A stretch of DNA of 64,000 bases from Hoylesella nanceiensis DSM 19126 = JCM 15639 (GCF_000379965.1 NZ_KB904332.1:1-64000); one strand, 5' to 3'; numbered from the stretch's first letter, positions 19,456-29,312 are shown. Translations and numbers: made by a program. Notes: generated by a model not told the origin, from the sequence alone.

Positions 19456-19543
19456 AAAAGCTATGAGATTGCCTTGCAAAAGCAGTGTTTTTACATGCCA
19501 AAAGCATTGAGATTACAACCTAAAAGCAATGCTTTTTAAAACA
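19456..19543. repeat. 22-base-period intergenic array B (4 units)
   Basis: Units start at 19456, 19478, 19500 and 19522, each beginning AAAAGC. The last contains AAAAGCAATGCTTTTT, an almost perfect dyad. The array lies in the divergent region between DUF2147 and DUF4199; the rest of this 674-base gap holds only promoters. Confidence 0.88.
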
Positions 19544-19682
19544 AATAAAACAACGCCCTTTACACAAGGCGAATGGGATTGAAAAACAAGTAGATCGCAA
19601 ATCTATTTATTCTAAATAACTTTCACGAAAAATAGCGACAACAAAAAACAGTAAAATGCGCCTGTTTATAAAATAAAATACG

Positions 19683-19690
19683 TAAATTTG
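19683..19690 (+). promoter_or_regulatory. Promoter -7 element before the DUF4199/GT2 genes
   Basis: TAAATTTG matches TAnnTTTG. The leader to the start at 19837 would be about 140 bases. Confidence 0.5.
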
Positions 19691-19836
19691 TAGCTAATTT
19701 AGGACCAAAAAGCGGTCTTTTATCAATATTGGCACAATCAAAACGACCATATTTTGCACAACACCTTGCAAACAAGAAAGTTACAAGGACTATCATTTGT
19801 GCTACGAAACAACATAAAAAGTGAATAAAAAAATAA

Positions 19837-20358
19837 ATGGATATAGCAAACTCTTTCAAGCAACTAAAGGCTTATGCACGCATCGAAGGCGCCATCTTAG
19901 GCGTTATTTGGGTGGCTTCATTTGCCTTTTTAGTTTATATGCCACAAAGTTTGTGGGGCAATTTAATTATTCTTTCTACCCCATTCTATGCAGGTTGGCG
20001 CATCAAAAACTTTCGAGACAAGATCCGAGAAGGCTTTATCTCGTTTAAAGCAGCATACTTATTTTCGGCTTATACGTTTTTCTATGCCTCATTGATCTTT
20101 GCTGCTTGTCTGTTTATTTATTTCCAATGGCTCGATAGTAGTGCCTTTATGAATCTCTTCGACCAGACAATTCAAACTGCAATTCCTACCTACAAGCAAT
20201 TGGGAATGGACATTAGCGAGTTGCAAGAAGGCATGAAATTGATTAGAGAAATGAGTGCAATAGATATCACTTTTACCATTCTTATGCAGAATATCCTTAT
20301 CGGAACTCTTCTAAGTGCTCCGCTTGCACTATTCTATAAGAAAGAACCCACCAACTAA
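19837..20358 (+). CDS. DUF4199 family membrane protein
   Basis: A 173-residue protein with four hydrophobic segments (about 17-35, 38-54, 70-95 and 140-165) and an amphipathic stretch between the third and fourth. This pattern and the neighbouring glycosyltransferase are typical of the DUF4199 family in Bacteroidetes. Function is unknown; a partner role for the lipid-linked glycosyltransferase that follows 72 bases later is inferred from the pairing only. Confidence 0.8.
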   Translation: MDIANSFKQLKAYARIEGAILGVIWVASFAFLVYMPQSLWGNLIILSTPFYAGWRIKNFRDKIREGFISFKAAYLFSAYTFFYASLIFAACLFIYFQWLDSSAFMNLFDQTIQTAIPTYKQLGMDISELQEGMKLIREMSAIDITFTILMQNILIGTLLSAPLALFYKKEPTN

Positions 20359-20430
20359 GGAGCAGTTCTTTGGGAATACAAAATAATGAATAATCGTTTG
20401 AATACATAACACAACAAATCAACAACAACT

Positions 20431-21381
20431 ATGAACATTTCGGTAGTTATACCCTTATATAATGAAGAAGAATCGTTACCAGAGCTATATGAGTGGATTG
20501 AACGAGTGATGAACAATAACAACTTTAGCTTTGAAGTGATTTTTATTAACGATGGTTCGAGAGACAATTCGTGGAAAGTAATCGAAGAACTAGCTCAAAA
20601 ATCACCTCATGTTAAAGGCATTAAGTTTAGACGTAACTACGGAAAAAGTCCTGCTTTATACTGCGGTTTCAAAGAAGCTCAAGGCGATGTGGTGATTACT
20701 ATGGACGCAGACTTACAAGATTCGCCCAACGAAATACCCGAGTTGTATCGCATGATTACTGAAGAAGGTTACGACTTGGTGTCGGGTTACAAAGAGAAAC
20801 GCTACGACCCACTCTCTAAAACCATTCCTACCAAGCTCTTTAATGCAACAGCTCGCAAGATAAGTGGTATTCATAACCTTCACGATTTCAATTGTGGTTT
20901 GAAGGCATATCGCTTAGATGTAGTGAAAAATATCGAAGTTTATGGCGAAATGCACCGCTATATTCCTTATTTAGCAAAGAATGCAGGTTTCGAAAAGATT
21001 GGAGAAAAGATCGTACAACACCAAGCTCGCAAATATGGAACATCAAAATTTGGTCTTAATAGATTCTTTAATGGCTATTTGGATCTTATCACTTTATGGT
21101 TCTTAAGCAACTTTGGTAAGAATCCAATGCATGTCTTTGGCTTCTTAGGTTCTATCTTCTTCATCATTGGTTTCTTTGCAGCTGCAATTATAGGAGCCGA
21201 TAAATTGTGGGCATTGTCGCAAGGCATTCCACAGCGTTTGGTTACTGATTCGCCCTATTTCTATATCTCTTTAACAATGATGATATTGGGAACACAGTTG
21301 TTTATGACGGGCTTTATCGGTGATTTGGTGAGTCGTTCGTCGGCAAATCGCAACGACTATCAGATTGAAAAGACCATCTAA
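20431..21381 (+). CDS. GT2 family glycosyltransferase, polyprenyl-phosphate type
   Basis: A 316-residue enzyme of the dolichol-phosphate-mannose synthase/GtrB type. The GT-A domain begins SVVIPLYNEEESLPEL, has NDGSRDNS at about 40-47 and the metal-binding DAD at 92-94 (TMDADLQDSPNE). Two C-terminal membrane helices (about 230-256 and 275-300) anchor it to the inner membrane. Such enzymes move a sugar from a nucleotide donor to a polyprenyl phosphate. The sugar cannot be told from the sequence. Confidence 0.9.
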   Translation: MNISVVIPLYNEEESLPELYEWIERVMNNNNFSFEVIFINDGSRDNSWKVIEELAQKSPHVKGIKFRRNYGKSPALYCGFKEAQGDVVITMDADLQDSPNEIPELYRMITEEGYDLVSGYKEKRYDPLSKTIPTKLFNATARKISGIHNLHDFNCGLKAYRLDVVKNIEVYGEMHRYIPYLAKNAGFEKIGEKIVQHQARKYGTSKFGLNRFFNGYLDLITLWFLSNFGKNPMHVFGFLGSIFFIIGFFAAAIIGADKLWALSQGIPQRLVTDSPYFYISLTMMILGTQLFMTGFIGDLVSRSSANRNDYQIEKTI

Positions 21382-21416
21382 AACGAATTATCTCACAACA
21401 ACACAAGTATAAAAGA

Positions 21417-21893
21417 ATGAAAAAATTAATATATTTCTTTTTTCTCTCGCTTTTCATTTCAGCGTGTTCATCAACCGATTGCCCTCTAAGTAGTGGTGTA
21501 TTGTCACGCTATAAGCTAATGGGAAACGTCAAGAAATTAGCCGATACGCTCACCATCTCGACCCAACGCCATACCAGTGGCGACACGATTTTATTGAATA
21601 AAGCGGTGAATGTGGATAGTTTCGACTTGCCAATGAGCTTTCAAGGAAACGAAGATGTGTTGTTTTTAAGTGTAACAGACACCAACAAAGTGACTTGGAA
21701 AGATACTATTCGCATCACAAAGACCAACGAACCACATTTCGAGTCGGTTGATTGTGCGGCTGCATTCTTTCATACTATTCAAAAAGTAACATTCTCTCGC
21801 AACGCAATAGATTCTGTTGTCGTTCATAAATCAAAAGTAACAAATGACAATTCACAAACACATTTCTACCTATATTTTAAGAGTCAGCGTTAG
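21417..21893 (+). CDS. DUF6452 family lipoprotein
   Basis: A 158-residue lipoprotein (lipobox ISAC, Cys17). The mature part is beta-rich and begins STDCPLSSGVLSRY, with a second Cys pair region near SVDCAAAFFHTI. This matches the small DUF6452 family that is regularly found just before DUF6048 in Bacteroidales. It overlaps the next gene by 50 bases. Function unknown. Confidence 0.72.
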   Translation: MKKLIYFFFLSLFISACSSTDCPLSSGVLSRYKLMGNVKKLADTLTISTQRHTSGDTILLNKAVNVDSFDLPMSFQGNEDVLFLSVTDTNKVTWKDTIRITKTNEPHFESVDCAAAFFHTIQKVTFSRNAIDSVVVHKSKVTNDNSQTHFYLYFKSQR

Positions 21894-22566
21894 TATTCTG
21901 CTCTTTTACATCGGTATTGCAGTGCAGGCACAACCAAAAAAGCTGCCTTTTAAGGCGAAAAGCGATTCGGTTGCGTTTTTCAATGGCGTGACATTGTCGG
22001 TCGACCTCATTGGAATTGGACAGAACTTACTAAGTAACGAAGGACAATACGAGGCCAGTTTGCGTGCCAACTTAAAGGATAAATACTTCCCTATCATTGA
22101 GTTAGGATATGGAAAGAGCGACACTAAGGGCGATGAAACTAAGATTTTGTATAGCACAAAGGCACCATACGGTCGCATTGGTATCGACTTTAATGTGATG
22201 AAGAATAAACACGACATCTATAGAGTATTCGTTGGAGGTCGTTATGGCTTTTCTTCTTTTAAATATAACATCGAAGCTCCTGGTGTAGTTGACCCTGTTT
22301 TCGGTGGCATTGCACCTTTTGGTGCCAACAACATCAGCGGTTCTTATCACTGGTTTGAGGCTGTATTTGGGCTCGATGCACACATCGTTGGACCTCTAAG
22401 AGCTGGTTGGAGCGTTCGATATAAAAACAGATTGGCAAAGAAAGTGGGCGAAATTGGAGAGCCTTATTATGTTCCTGGATATGGAAGAGGAGGCAGTTCT
22501 ACCTTTGGAGGCACTTTTTATGTGGCAATAGAGTTATTGAACAAAACAAAGAAAGGAAAGAAGTAG
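21844..22566 (+). CDS. DUF6048 family outer-membrane-like protein
   Basis: A 240-residue protein with a signal peptide ending at VQAQ (about 30) and alternating beta-strands suggestive of a small barrel (SVDLIGIGQNLLS, IELGYGKSDTKG, VFVGGRYGFSSFKY). It starts inside the end of the DUF6452 gene in another frame. The start is kept because the signal peptide needs it. The two proteins probably act together at the cell envelope, which is inferred from conserved pairing. Confidence 0.75.
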   Translation: MTIHKHISTYILRVSVSILLFYIGIAVQAQPKKLPFKAKSDSVAFFNGVTLSVDLIGIGQNLLSNEGQYEASLRANLKDKYFPIIELGYGKSDTKGDETKILYSTKAPYGRIGIDFNVMKNKHDIYRVFVGGRYGFSSFKYNIEAPGVVDPVFGGIAPFGANNISGSYHWFEAVFGLDAHIVGPLRAGWSVRYKNRLAKKVGEIGEPYYVPGYGRGGSSTFGGTFYVAIELLNKTKKGKK

Positions 22567-22652
22567 GCAACTATAAGCTATCTTTCTCTTTCCAACAAAA
22601 ATAAAGAATAATAATTGATAACATCTCACTTTCACGATAATAGACACATAAC

Positions 22653-23681
22653 ATGGCAACAAAACAGATAAAAAAACGCCTCTATTGGCAAATACCTCTC
22701 TTGCTATTGCTCGTCATTGGTACGATATATATCAGCAAACAGCAAAGAAATATGCCTTATATAGAGAATCAAGGAACGATATTTGGAACGACATATCACA
22801 TCACTTATCAAAATGATGACGACCTTCATAAAGAGATTTTAGCGGAGTTAAACAAGGTAGATACAGCCCTATCTACTTTTAATCCACAATCTATCATATC
22901 AAAAATCAATAACAATCAGCCCACACGCACCAATGAGTTGTTCGACAAGGTGTTTCTTCTTGCCGAAGACATCAGTAACAAAACAGATGGAGCTTTCGAC
23001 ATAACGGTTGCTCCTTTGGTTAATGAATGGGGCTTTGGGTTTAAGAAAGGCGTTGAACCTACAAAGCAAGTGATTGACAGTTTGCTTCAGCTCACTGGAT
23101 ATAAGAAGGTGCATTTGGTGAACAATACTGTGAAAAAAGACGACAAACGCATTATGATTGACTGCAGTGCGATTGCTAAAGGCTTTGGAAGTGATGTGGT
23201 TGCAAGCTACTTAAAGCGTCAAGGTGTGAAGAACTTTATGATTGAAATAGGCGGAGAGATAGTGACTTCGGGAATCAGTTCTAAGCGTCTTCCTTGGAAA
23301 ATAGGTGTTATTAAGCCCACAGACGATATCACTCAGCAAAGTCAAGAAGTGCAAACTATCCTCAATGTAACCGACAAAGCAATGGCAACCAGTGGTAATT
23401 ATCGTAACTTTTACTATAAAGGTGGAAAGAAATATGCCCACACTATCGACCCTGCAACGGGCTATCCTGTTCAGCATAACATTCTTTCTTCTACCGTAAT
23501 AGCTAACAATTGCGCTACAGCCGATGCCTATGCAACAGCCTTTATGGTGATGGGTTTAGACAAAGCGAAAAGGGTTTTAGAGCAACATAAAGAGATAATG
23601 GCTTATTTTATCTATGCTGATAAAGATGGAAAGAATGCCGTTTGGTACTCACCTACATTAAAAGACAAAATCGTTAAGTAA
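22653..23681 (+). CDS. apbE: FAD:protein FMN transferase (ApbE family)
   Basis: A 342-residue enzyme with an N-terminal membrane segment (about 11-27). It attaches FMN to threonine residues of membrane flavoproteins such as the Nqr and Rnf subunits. Seen motifs include GTIFGTTYHITY, the flavin-site region DCSAIAKGFGSD, EIGGEIVTSG, and the conserved metal region TIDPATGYPVQHN. It lacks the usual lipobox and is held by the membrane helix instead. It is followed three bases later by a Crp-type regulator. Confidence 0.93.
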   Translation: MATKQIKKRLYWQIPLLLLLVIGTIYISKQQRNMPYIENQGTIFGTTYHITYQNDDDLHKEILAELNKVDTALSTFNPQSIISKINNNQPTRTNELFDKVFLLAEDISNKTDGAFDITVAPLVNEWGFGFKKGVEPTKQVIDSLLQLTGYKKVHLVNNTVKKDDKRIMIDCSAIAKGFGSDVVASYLKRQGVKNFMIEIGGEIVTSGISSKRLPWKIGVIKPTDDITQQSQEVQTILNVTDKAMATSGNYRNFYYKGGKKYAHTIDPATGYPVQHNILSSTVIANNCATADAYATAFMVMGLDKAKRVLEQHKEIMAYFIYADKDGKNAVWYSPTLKDKIVK

Positions 23682-23684
23682 GCT

Positions 23685-24371
23685 ATGGAGCAGTCGCCGA
23701 CATCACATCTCAAGCTATTAGCACTGCCCTTGTTTCAAGGAATCACGCAACAAGAGTTGCATAAGCTTGCTGCCCATGCCCGTTTTCACTTTCAAAAGCT
23801 AAACAGTGGCATAACCTTTATCAAAGAAGGAGAGGCATGCAAGGACTTATTCTTTTTGCTACAAGGAAAGATTGAGATAACTACTTCGGCGGCAAACAAT
23901 TCCTTTATGGTAAAAGAATGGCTCGAAACGCCTTCTGTTATACAGCCTGAACGATTGCTTGGACTTAGTCCTTGGTTCTCGTCTACATACACAACGCAAG
24001 AGAAAAGCAGTATTTTAAGCATTGATAAAGAAAGTATTTTGAGTTTCATCGAGCACTCATTTGTCTTCCGAATCAATTTTATGAATATCTTATCTACCCG
24101 CATTCAAAAGATGGAACGACAGCAATGGCGTCCCTCAAGCTACTCATTAAGAGAAAGAGTTATTCGTTTTTTCGAGCAACATGTATATAATATAGGTGGC
24201 GAAAAGATATTCTTCATCAAAATGATAACGCTTGCAAAGGAAATGAATGTAAAGCGAATAAAGGTGTCGAACGTATTAAATGAATTGCAAAACGAGCACC
24301 TCTTAAAGCTAGAAAGGGGTAGAATTATCATTCCTGCGCTTGAAAAACTCATTCAAAAAGCACAATTATAA
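23685..24371 (+). CDS. Crp/Fnr family transcription regulator
   Basis: A 228-residue protein with a cyclic-nucleotide-binding-like domain (about 12-130; FIKEGEACKDLFFLLQGKIE) and a C-terminal winged helix (about 150-225; LAKEMNVKRIKVSNVLNELQ). No cysteine cluster for an iron-sulfur centre is present, so it is not an Fnr-type oxygen sensor. The phosphate-binding cassette motif for cAMP is poorly kept, and the ligand is unknown. It is probably co-transcribed with apbE. Confidence 0.88.
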   Translation: MEQSPTSHLKLLALPLFQGITQQELHKLAAHARFHFQKLNSGITFIKEGEACKDLFFLLQGKIEITTSAANNSFMVKEWLETPSVIQPERLLGLSPWFSSTYTTQEKSSILSIDKESILSFIEHSFVFRINFMNILSTRIQKMERQQWRPSSYSLRERVIRFFEQHVYNIGGEKIFFIKMITLAKEMNVKRIKVSNVLNELQNEHLLKLERGRIIIPALEKLIQKAQL

Positions 24372-24388
24372 GATTAAATCAACGAAAT

Positions 24389-26470
24389 ATGGCAACACAA
24401 GATAATAAGAACTCAATAGCGAATAATCCTTTTTTTAATGATTATTCCACTCCACATAACACCGTTCCATTCCACCTTATCAAGCTAGAACACTACGAAG
24501 AAGCTTTCATGGAGGGAATGAAAAGAGAGAAAGAAGAACTCGATAAGATTATAAATAATGAGGAAGAGCCAACTTTCGACAATACTATCATATACAAAGA
24601 CGAAACAAAAGGCGAGCATTATTACGACTTATTAGGACGTGCTTCTACTGTCTTTTCGTGTATGTTAGGTGCTGAAACAAACGATGATCTCGATGCTTTA
24701 GCTCAAAAGATGAGTCCTCTTCTCACCCAACATGCTAATGATATGCAGCTAAATGAAAAGCTTTTCAAACGCATTAAGCATGTTTATGAGCACCATAGAG
24801 AGCTTACTCCTGAAGAAGCTACATTGCTTCAAAAGGTGTATGACGGCTTTGTTAGAAGCGGTGCGCTATTGAATGAAGAGGGAAAAGAGCAATTTAGACG
24901 ATTAAGCGAGGAAGCAAGTTTGTTGTCATTGCAGTTCTCTCAAAACCTATTAAAAGAGAATAAAGCATTCGAATTGCATCTAACTAACGAGGAAGACCTT
25001 GATGGTTTGCCTGAAAGTGCACGTCAAATGGCGGCTCATACGGCACAAGAACAAAATAAAGAGGGTTGGATTTTCACCCTAGATTTCCCTAGTTACTCTC
25101 CTTTTCTCACCTATTCTACAAAGAGAGAACTAAGAGAAAAGCTCTATATGGCGAAGAATACAGAGGGAATTCACGATAATCCAGAGAACAACTTGGCAAT
25201 ATGTACACGCTTAATAAATATCCGTAGAGAGCTAGCTCAATTGCTTGGACACGACACTTACGCTGATTATGTGTTAGAACACCGCATGGCAAGTAGTGTA
25301 AAGAACGTGTATAAGCTTTTCAATGACCTTATTTCTGCTTATAAGCCACAAGCTATTAAGGAGCTAAAAGAGGTAGAACAGCTTGCAAAAGAAATGGAAG
25401 GAGATGCTTTTGAGATGCAACCTTGGGACTTTGGATACTACTCTCACAAGCTACAATTACAGAAATACAACATCGATTCGGAAATGCTTCGCCCCTACTT
25501 CGAACTTTCTAAGGTGATAGAAGGAGTGTTTGGATTGGCTAATCGCTTGTATGGTATCTCGTTTAAAGAAAACAATGAGATTCCAGTTTATCATCAAGAC
25601 GTTAAGGCTTACGATGTGTTTGATGCCGACGGAAGCTATCTTGCGGTGTTTTATGCCGACTTTCACCCTCGAAAAGGAAAGCAAGGCGGTGCTTGGATGA
25701 CTGAATTCCAAGGCCAATGGATCAATAGAAAGGGCGAAAATATTCGTCCTCACGTCAGTGTTGTGATGAATTTCACTAAGCCAACACCACAAAAACCAGC
25801 CTTATTAACGCTTGGAGAAGTAGAAACTTTCTTGCATGAGTTCGGTCATTCACTACATGGTATGTTCGCAAATACACGCTTTGGCAGTTTAAGTGGCACC
25901 AATGTATGGTGGGATTTTGTTGAACTCCCATCGCAATTCATGGAAAACTATGCAACAGAGAAAGAATTTTTACGTACCTTTGCTTATCACTTCGAGTCTG
26001 GAGAGCCTATTCCTGATGAATTGATAGATAGAATTATTAAGAGTAAAAACTATCTTTCAGCTTACGGTTGCTTACGTCAAGTGAGCTTAGGTCTATTAGA
26101 TATGGCCTATTACACACAGAAAGATGAGTTCAAAGAAGATATTATTACATTTGAGAAAGATGCTTGGAAAGATGCAATTATCACGAAACAACTTCCTAAT
26201 ACCTGTATGACCACCCAGTTCTCACATATTATTTCGGGCGGATATGCAGCGGGTTACTATAGTTATAAGTGGGCAGAAGTGTTAGATGCAGACGCTTTTA
26301 GCCTCTTTAAAAAGAACGGAATATTCGACAAGAATACTGCTCTTAGCTTTAGAGAGAATATTCTTTCAAAGGGAGGAACAGAGCATCCGATGACTTTATA
26401 CAAGCGTTTTAGAGGACAAGAGCCCACTATCGACGCTCTATTAGAACGCAATGGAATTAAAAAGAATTAA
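24389..26470 (+). CDS. dcp: M3 family zinc metallopeptidase (oligopeptidase/dipeptidyl carboxypeptidase type)
   Basis: A 693-residue enzyme. The zinc site is FLHEFGHSLHGMF with His483, Glu484 and His487, and the third ligand is Glu512 in DFVELPSQFMENY. The ISGGYAAGYYSYKWAEV region near the C terminus holds the substrate-binding Tyr residues of the M3 family. There is no signal peptide, so it acts in the cytoplasm on short peptides. It could be a peptidyl-dipeptidase or an oligopeptidase A type; length favours the Dcp branch. Confidence 0.93.
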   Translation: MATQDNKNSIANNPFFNDYSTPHNTVPFHLIKLEHYEEAFMEGMKREKEELDKIINNEEEPTFDNTIIYKDETKGEHYYDLLGRASTVFSCMLGAETNDDLDALAQKMSPLLTQHANDMQLNEKLFKRIKHVYEHHRELTPEEATLLQKVYDGFVRSGALLNEEGKEQFRRLSEEASLLSLQFSQNLLKENKAFELHLTNEEDLDGLPESARQMAAHTAQEQNKEGWIFTLDFPSYSPFLTYSTKRELREKLYMAKNTEGIHDNPENNLAICTRLINIRRELAQLLGHDTYADYVLEHRMASSVKNVYKLFNDLISAYKPQAIKELKEVEQLAKEMEGDAFEMQPWDFGYYSHKLQLQKYNIDSEMLRPYFELSKVIEGVFGLANRLYGISFKENNEIPVYHQDVKAYDVFDADGSYLAVFYADFHPRKGKQGGAWMTEFQGQWINRKGENIRPHVSVVMNFTKPTPQKPALLTLGEVETFLHEFGHSLHGMFANTRFGSLSGTNVWWDFVELPSQFMENYATEKEFLRTFAYHFESGEPIPDELIDRIIKSKNYLSAYGCLRQVSLGLLDMAYYTQKDEFKEDIITFEKDAWKDAIITKQLPNTCMTTQFSHIISGGYAAGYYSYKWAEVLDADAFSLFKKNGIFDKNTALSFRENILSKGGTEHPMTLYKRFRGQEPTIDALLERNGIKKN

Positions 26471-26479
26471 GCCTTTACA

Positions 26480-26911
26480 ATGACAAAGAATACAGACAAA
26501 CAGCATATTTTAGATATTCGCTACCTCAGAATGGCACGAATATGGGCTGAAAACAGCTATTGCGAGCGACGCAAAGTGGGCGCAATAGTGGTAAAAGACA
26601 AAATGATTATCAGCGATGGGTATAACGGAACGCCCGAAGGTTTTGAGAATGTGTGCGAGGATTCCAACCAAATTACAAAGCCTTATGTGCTCCATGCCGA
26701 AGCAAATGCCATCACTAAGCTGGCAAGAAGCTCTAACAATAGCGAGGGAGCAACATTATATGTCACCGCATCGCCATGTATAGAATGCTCTAAACTCATT
26801 ATTCAATCGGGAATAAAGAGAGTTGTTTATGGCGAGAAATACCGTTTAGAAGACGGTATTAACCTATTAAAAAGAGCTGGAGTAGACGTTGAATATCTTG
26901 AAGTAGAATAA
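26480..26911 (+). CDS. Deoxycytidylate (dCMP) deaminase
   Basis: A 143-residue cytidine-deaminase-fold enzyme that turns dCMP into dUMP for thymidylate synthesis. The zinc site is visible as LHAEANAI and SPCIECSKLI. The N-terminal region with ENSYCERRKVGAIVVKD and SDGYNGTPEGFEN is typical of the dCMP deaminase/ComEB branch and sets it apart from TadA. It follows the M3 peptidase by nine bases and is likely in one operon with it and the S41 peptidase. Confidence 0.92.
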   Translation: MTKNTDKQHILDIRYLRMARIWAENSYCERRKVGAIVVKDKMIISDGYNGTPEGFENVCEDSNQITKPYVLHAEANAITKLARSSNNSEGATLYVTASPCIECSKLIIQSGIKRVVYGEKYRLEDGINLLKRAGVDVEYLEVE

Positions 26912-26932
26912 AGATTATAGGAGAATACAAAG

Positions 26933-28594
26933 ATGAAAATAAACCGAAACCATTCTAATCGCTACATGCCATTATTGCTTGCATTATGCGTTATCGTTGG
27001 TATCATCATCGGAACATTCTATGCAAACCACTTTTCTGGTAATAGATTAAACATCATTAATTCAGGAAGTAGCCGACTAAACAACCTCCTTCACATCATT
27101 GACGACCAATATGTGGACAATGTAAACATTGATTCTTTGGTGGATAAGGCTATTCCTCAAATCTTATCTGAGCTTGATCCGCACTCTGTTTACATTCCTG
27201 CGAAAGACGCCCAGGCAACAACTGACGAGCTAAAGGGTTCTTTTTCGGGCATAGGAGTTGAGTTTGTGATCCGTCAAGACACCATTCACGTGCAGAATGT
27301 CATTGAAAATGGACCTGCAGAACGTGCTGGTTTACTTGCTGGAGACAAGATTGTAGCAGTTGATGGTAAACCTTTTGTAGGTAAAAAGGTAACCAACGAA
27401 GAAGCCATGAGAGTGCTTAAAGGCCCTAAAGACACCAAAATTAAGATCTCAGTCAAGCGATATGGCCACAAAGAGCCTATCACTTACACCGTAACACGTG
27501 GCGAAATACCTCGCAAGAGCGTGTCGGCTGCTTATATGATCAACAGCACTGTGGGCTATATACGCATTAAGAGCTTTGGAGAAACAACCTATCCCGAATT
27601 ATTAATCGCCCTTGCTAAGTTGTCACAAGAAGGCTTTAAGGAGCTAATTATCGACCTTCGAGACAATACTGGTGGTTATTTAGAGAGCGCAATACAAATA
27701 GCTAACGAGTTTTTACCTAAGAATAAGCTCATAGTTTACACGCAAGGACGCAAGAGTCCACGTCAAGACTATCGCAGTGACGGTCATGGTAGCTACCAAA
27801 AGATACCTCTTGTGGTGCTAATTAACGAGGGTTCAGCCTCAGCTTCTGAGATTTTGGCAGGTGCCATACAAGATAATGACCGTGGCACTATCATCGGTCG
27901 CCGTTCATTTGGTAAGGGATTGGTTCAACAACAGATAGGTTTCCAAGACGGAAGTCTTATGCGTTTAACCATTGCACGCTACTATACCCCTTCAGGTAGA
28001 TCAATTCAGAAACCTTATGTCGCTGGAGATGAAGCTGCTTATGCACAAGATTTGATTTCAAGATACCAACATGGAGAGTTCTTCTCACAAGATAGTATCA
28101 AGCACACAGGCCCTGCTTATCACACAAGTATCGGTCGAAAGGTTTACGGAGGCGGTGGTATCACTCCCGACTTGTTTGTTCCTGAAGACACAACCAACTA
28201 CACTTCATATTACAAACAGGCTACAATGAGCGGTTTAATTTTGCAATATGCATTTAATTATACCGATAACAACCGCCAAAAGCTAAAGGAATTGAAAACC
28301 GTTGATGCGCTTACAAGCTACCTTACTAAGCAAAATTTGGTTGATAAATTTGCAACATTTGCCGACTCGCACGGCTTAAAACGTCGCAATTTGATGATTC
28401 AAAAGTCGTATAAGTTAATCGAACAATTCATCATTAGCAGAATTGTTTACAACTTATTGAACGAAGAAGCATGGACAGATTACATCAACAGAGGAGATGC
28501 AACTATCACAAAAGCCCTTCAAGTGTTTAAAGAAGGTAAGTCATTCCCACAGAAACCCGTGCAAAAGCCCTCTGTAATGCAACCTAAAAGATAA
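26933..28594 (+). CDS. S41 family C-terminal processing peptidase
   Basis: A 553-residue protease. A signal anchor spans about 12-30. A PDZ domain covers about 85-175 (FSGIGVEFVI, ENGPAERAGLLAGDKIVAVDG). The catalytic Ser303 lies in GSASASEILAGA and Lys328 in SFGKGLVQ, the 25-residue spacing of Tsp/CtpA. It should work in the periplasm, trimming envelope proteins. The C-terminal 150 residues are a Bacteroidetes-style extension rich in charged residues. Confidence 0.94.
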   Translation: MKINRNHSNRYMPLLLALCVIVGIIIGTFYANHFSGNRLNIINSGSSRLNNLLHIIDDQYVDNVNIDSLVDKAIPQILSELDPHSVYIPAKDAQATTDELKGSFSGIGVEFVIRQDTIHVQNVIENGPAERAGLLAGDKIVAVDGKPFVGKKVTNEEAMRVLKGPKDTKIKISVKRYGHKEPITYTVTRGEIPRKSVSAAYMINSTVGYIRIKSFGETTYPELLIALAKLSQEGFKELIIDLRDNTGGYLESAIQIANEFLPKNKLIVYTQGRKSPRQDYRSDGHGSYQKIPLVVLINEGSASASEILAGAIQDNDRGTIIGRRSFGKGLVQQQIGFQDGSLMRLTIARYYTPSGRSIQKPYVAGDEAAYAQDLISRYQHGEFFSQDSIKHTGPAYHTSIGRKVYGGGGITPDLFVPEDTTNYTSYYKQATMSGLILQYAFNYTDNNRQKLKELKTVDALTSYLTKQNLVDKFATFADSHGLKRRNLMIQKSYKLIEQFIISRIVYNLLNEEAWTDYINRGDATITKALQVFKEGKSFPQKPVQKPSVMQPKR

Positions 28595-28609
28595 CGCAGA
28601 GAACACTCA

Positions 28610-29152
28610 ATGAATCAAGAAAAGATTTCTATTCGAAATACAATTAAAGAACAAATGCGACATCTCACCACCGAAAAAGTGGGCGAGATGTCGCTTGCTT
28701 TCGTCCCCACTCTATTGCAACACCCCCGCATTAAGGAAGCACAAACCATTCTTTTATATTGCGCCTTGCCCACCGAAGTGCAAACACTTCAATTGATTAA
28801 AGAGTTGAAAAAGCAGGGAAAGGACATTGTTTTGCCTGTTGTTACGGGAGAAACAACGATGGAAATAAGAACGTTTACAGATGAGAACGATTTGGAAAAA
28901 GGTCCCTTTGGAATATTAGAGCCACAAGGCAAAGTACTGAACGAATTGTCTTTAATTGACATTGCCATAGTTCCTGGATTGGCTTTCAGTGCAGATGGCA
29001 AGCGACTTGGGCGTGGAAAGGGCTACTACGATCGTCTTCTTAAACGCATTCCCCAATGCTATAAAATAGGAATATGCTTCTCGTTTCAACTCATCAACCA
29101 CATTCCCACTACCCAACACGACGTGATGATGAACGAAGTAATTGCCCTTTAA
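28610..29152 (+). CDS. 5-formyltetrahydrofolate cyclo-ligase
   Basis: A 180-residue enzyme that converts 5-formyl-THF to methenyl-THF using ATP. The family motif GLAFSADGKRLGRGKGYYDRLL is seen near 125-146, and the N-terminal IRNTIKEQMRHL fits. It starts 15 bases after the S41 peptidase gene and ends the operon; a terminator follows at 29272. Confidence 0.94.
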   Translation: MNQEKISIRNTIKEQMRHLTTEKVGEMSLAFVPTLLQHPRIKEAQTILLYCALPTEVQTLQLIKELKKQGKDIVLPVVTGETTMEIRTFTDENDLEKGPFGILEPQGKVLNELSLIDIAIVPGLAFSADGKRLGRGKGYYDRLLKRIPQCYKIGICFSFQLINHIPTTQHDVMMNEVIAL

Positions 29153-29271
29153 TACCTATATATAATAAGGTGTAAGTGGGAAAAGAATTTCTTTTGAGGA
29201 TTGACTAATAACGATATTCAACAAAAAAAGCAAGAGATTTAAAATCAAGTAGATACCCACTTGATAACGAT

Positions 29272-29296
29272 AGCCGCATCCTTTGCGGCTTTTTTC
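29272..29296 (+). terminator. Rho-independent terminator after the folate cyclo-ligase operon
   Basis: AGCCGCA paired with TGCGGCT and followed by six T. Confidence 0.85.
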
Positions 29297-29312
29297 TTGC
29301 TCAGCCCTGCGC

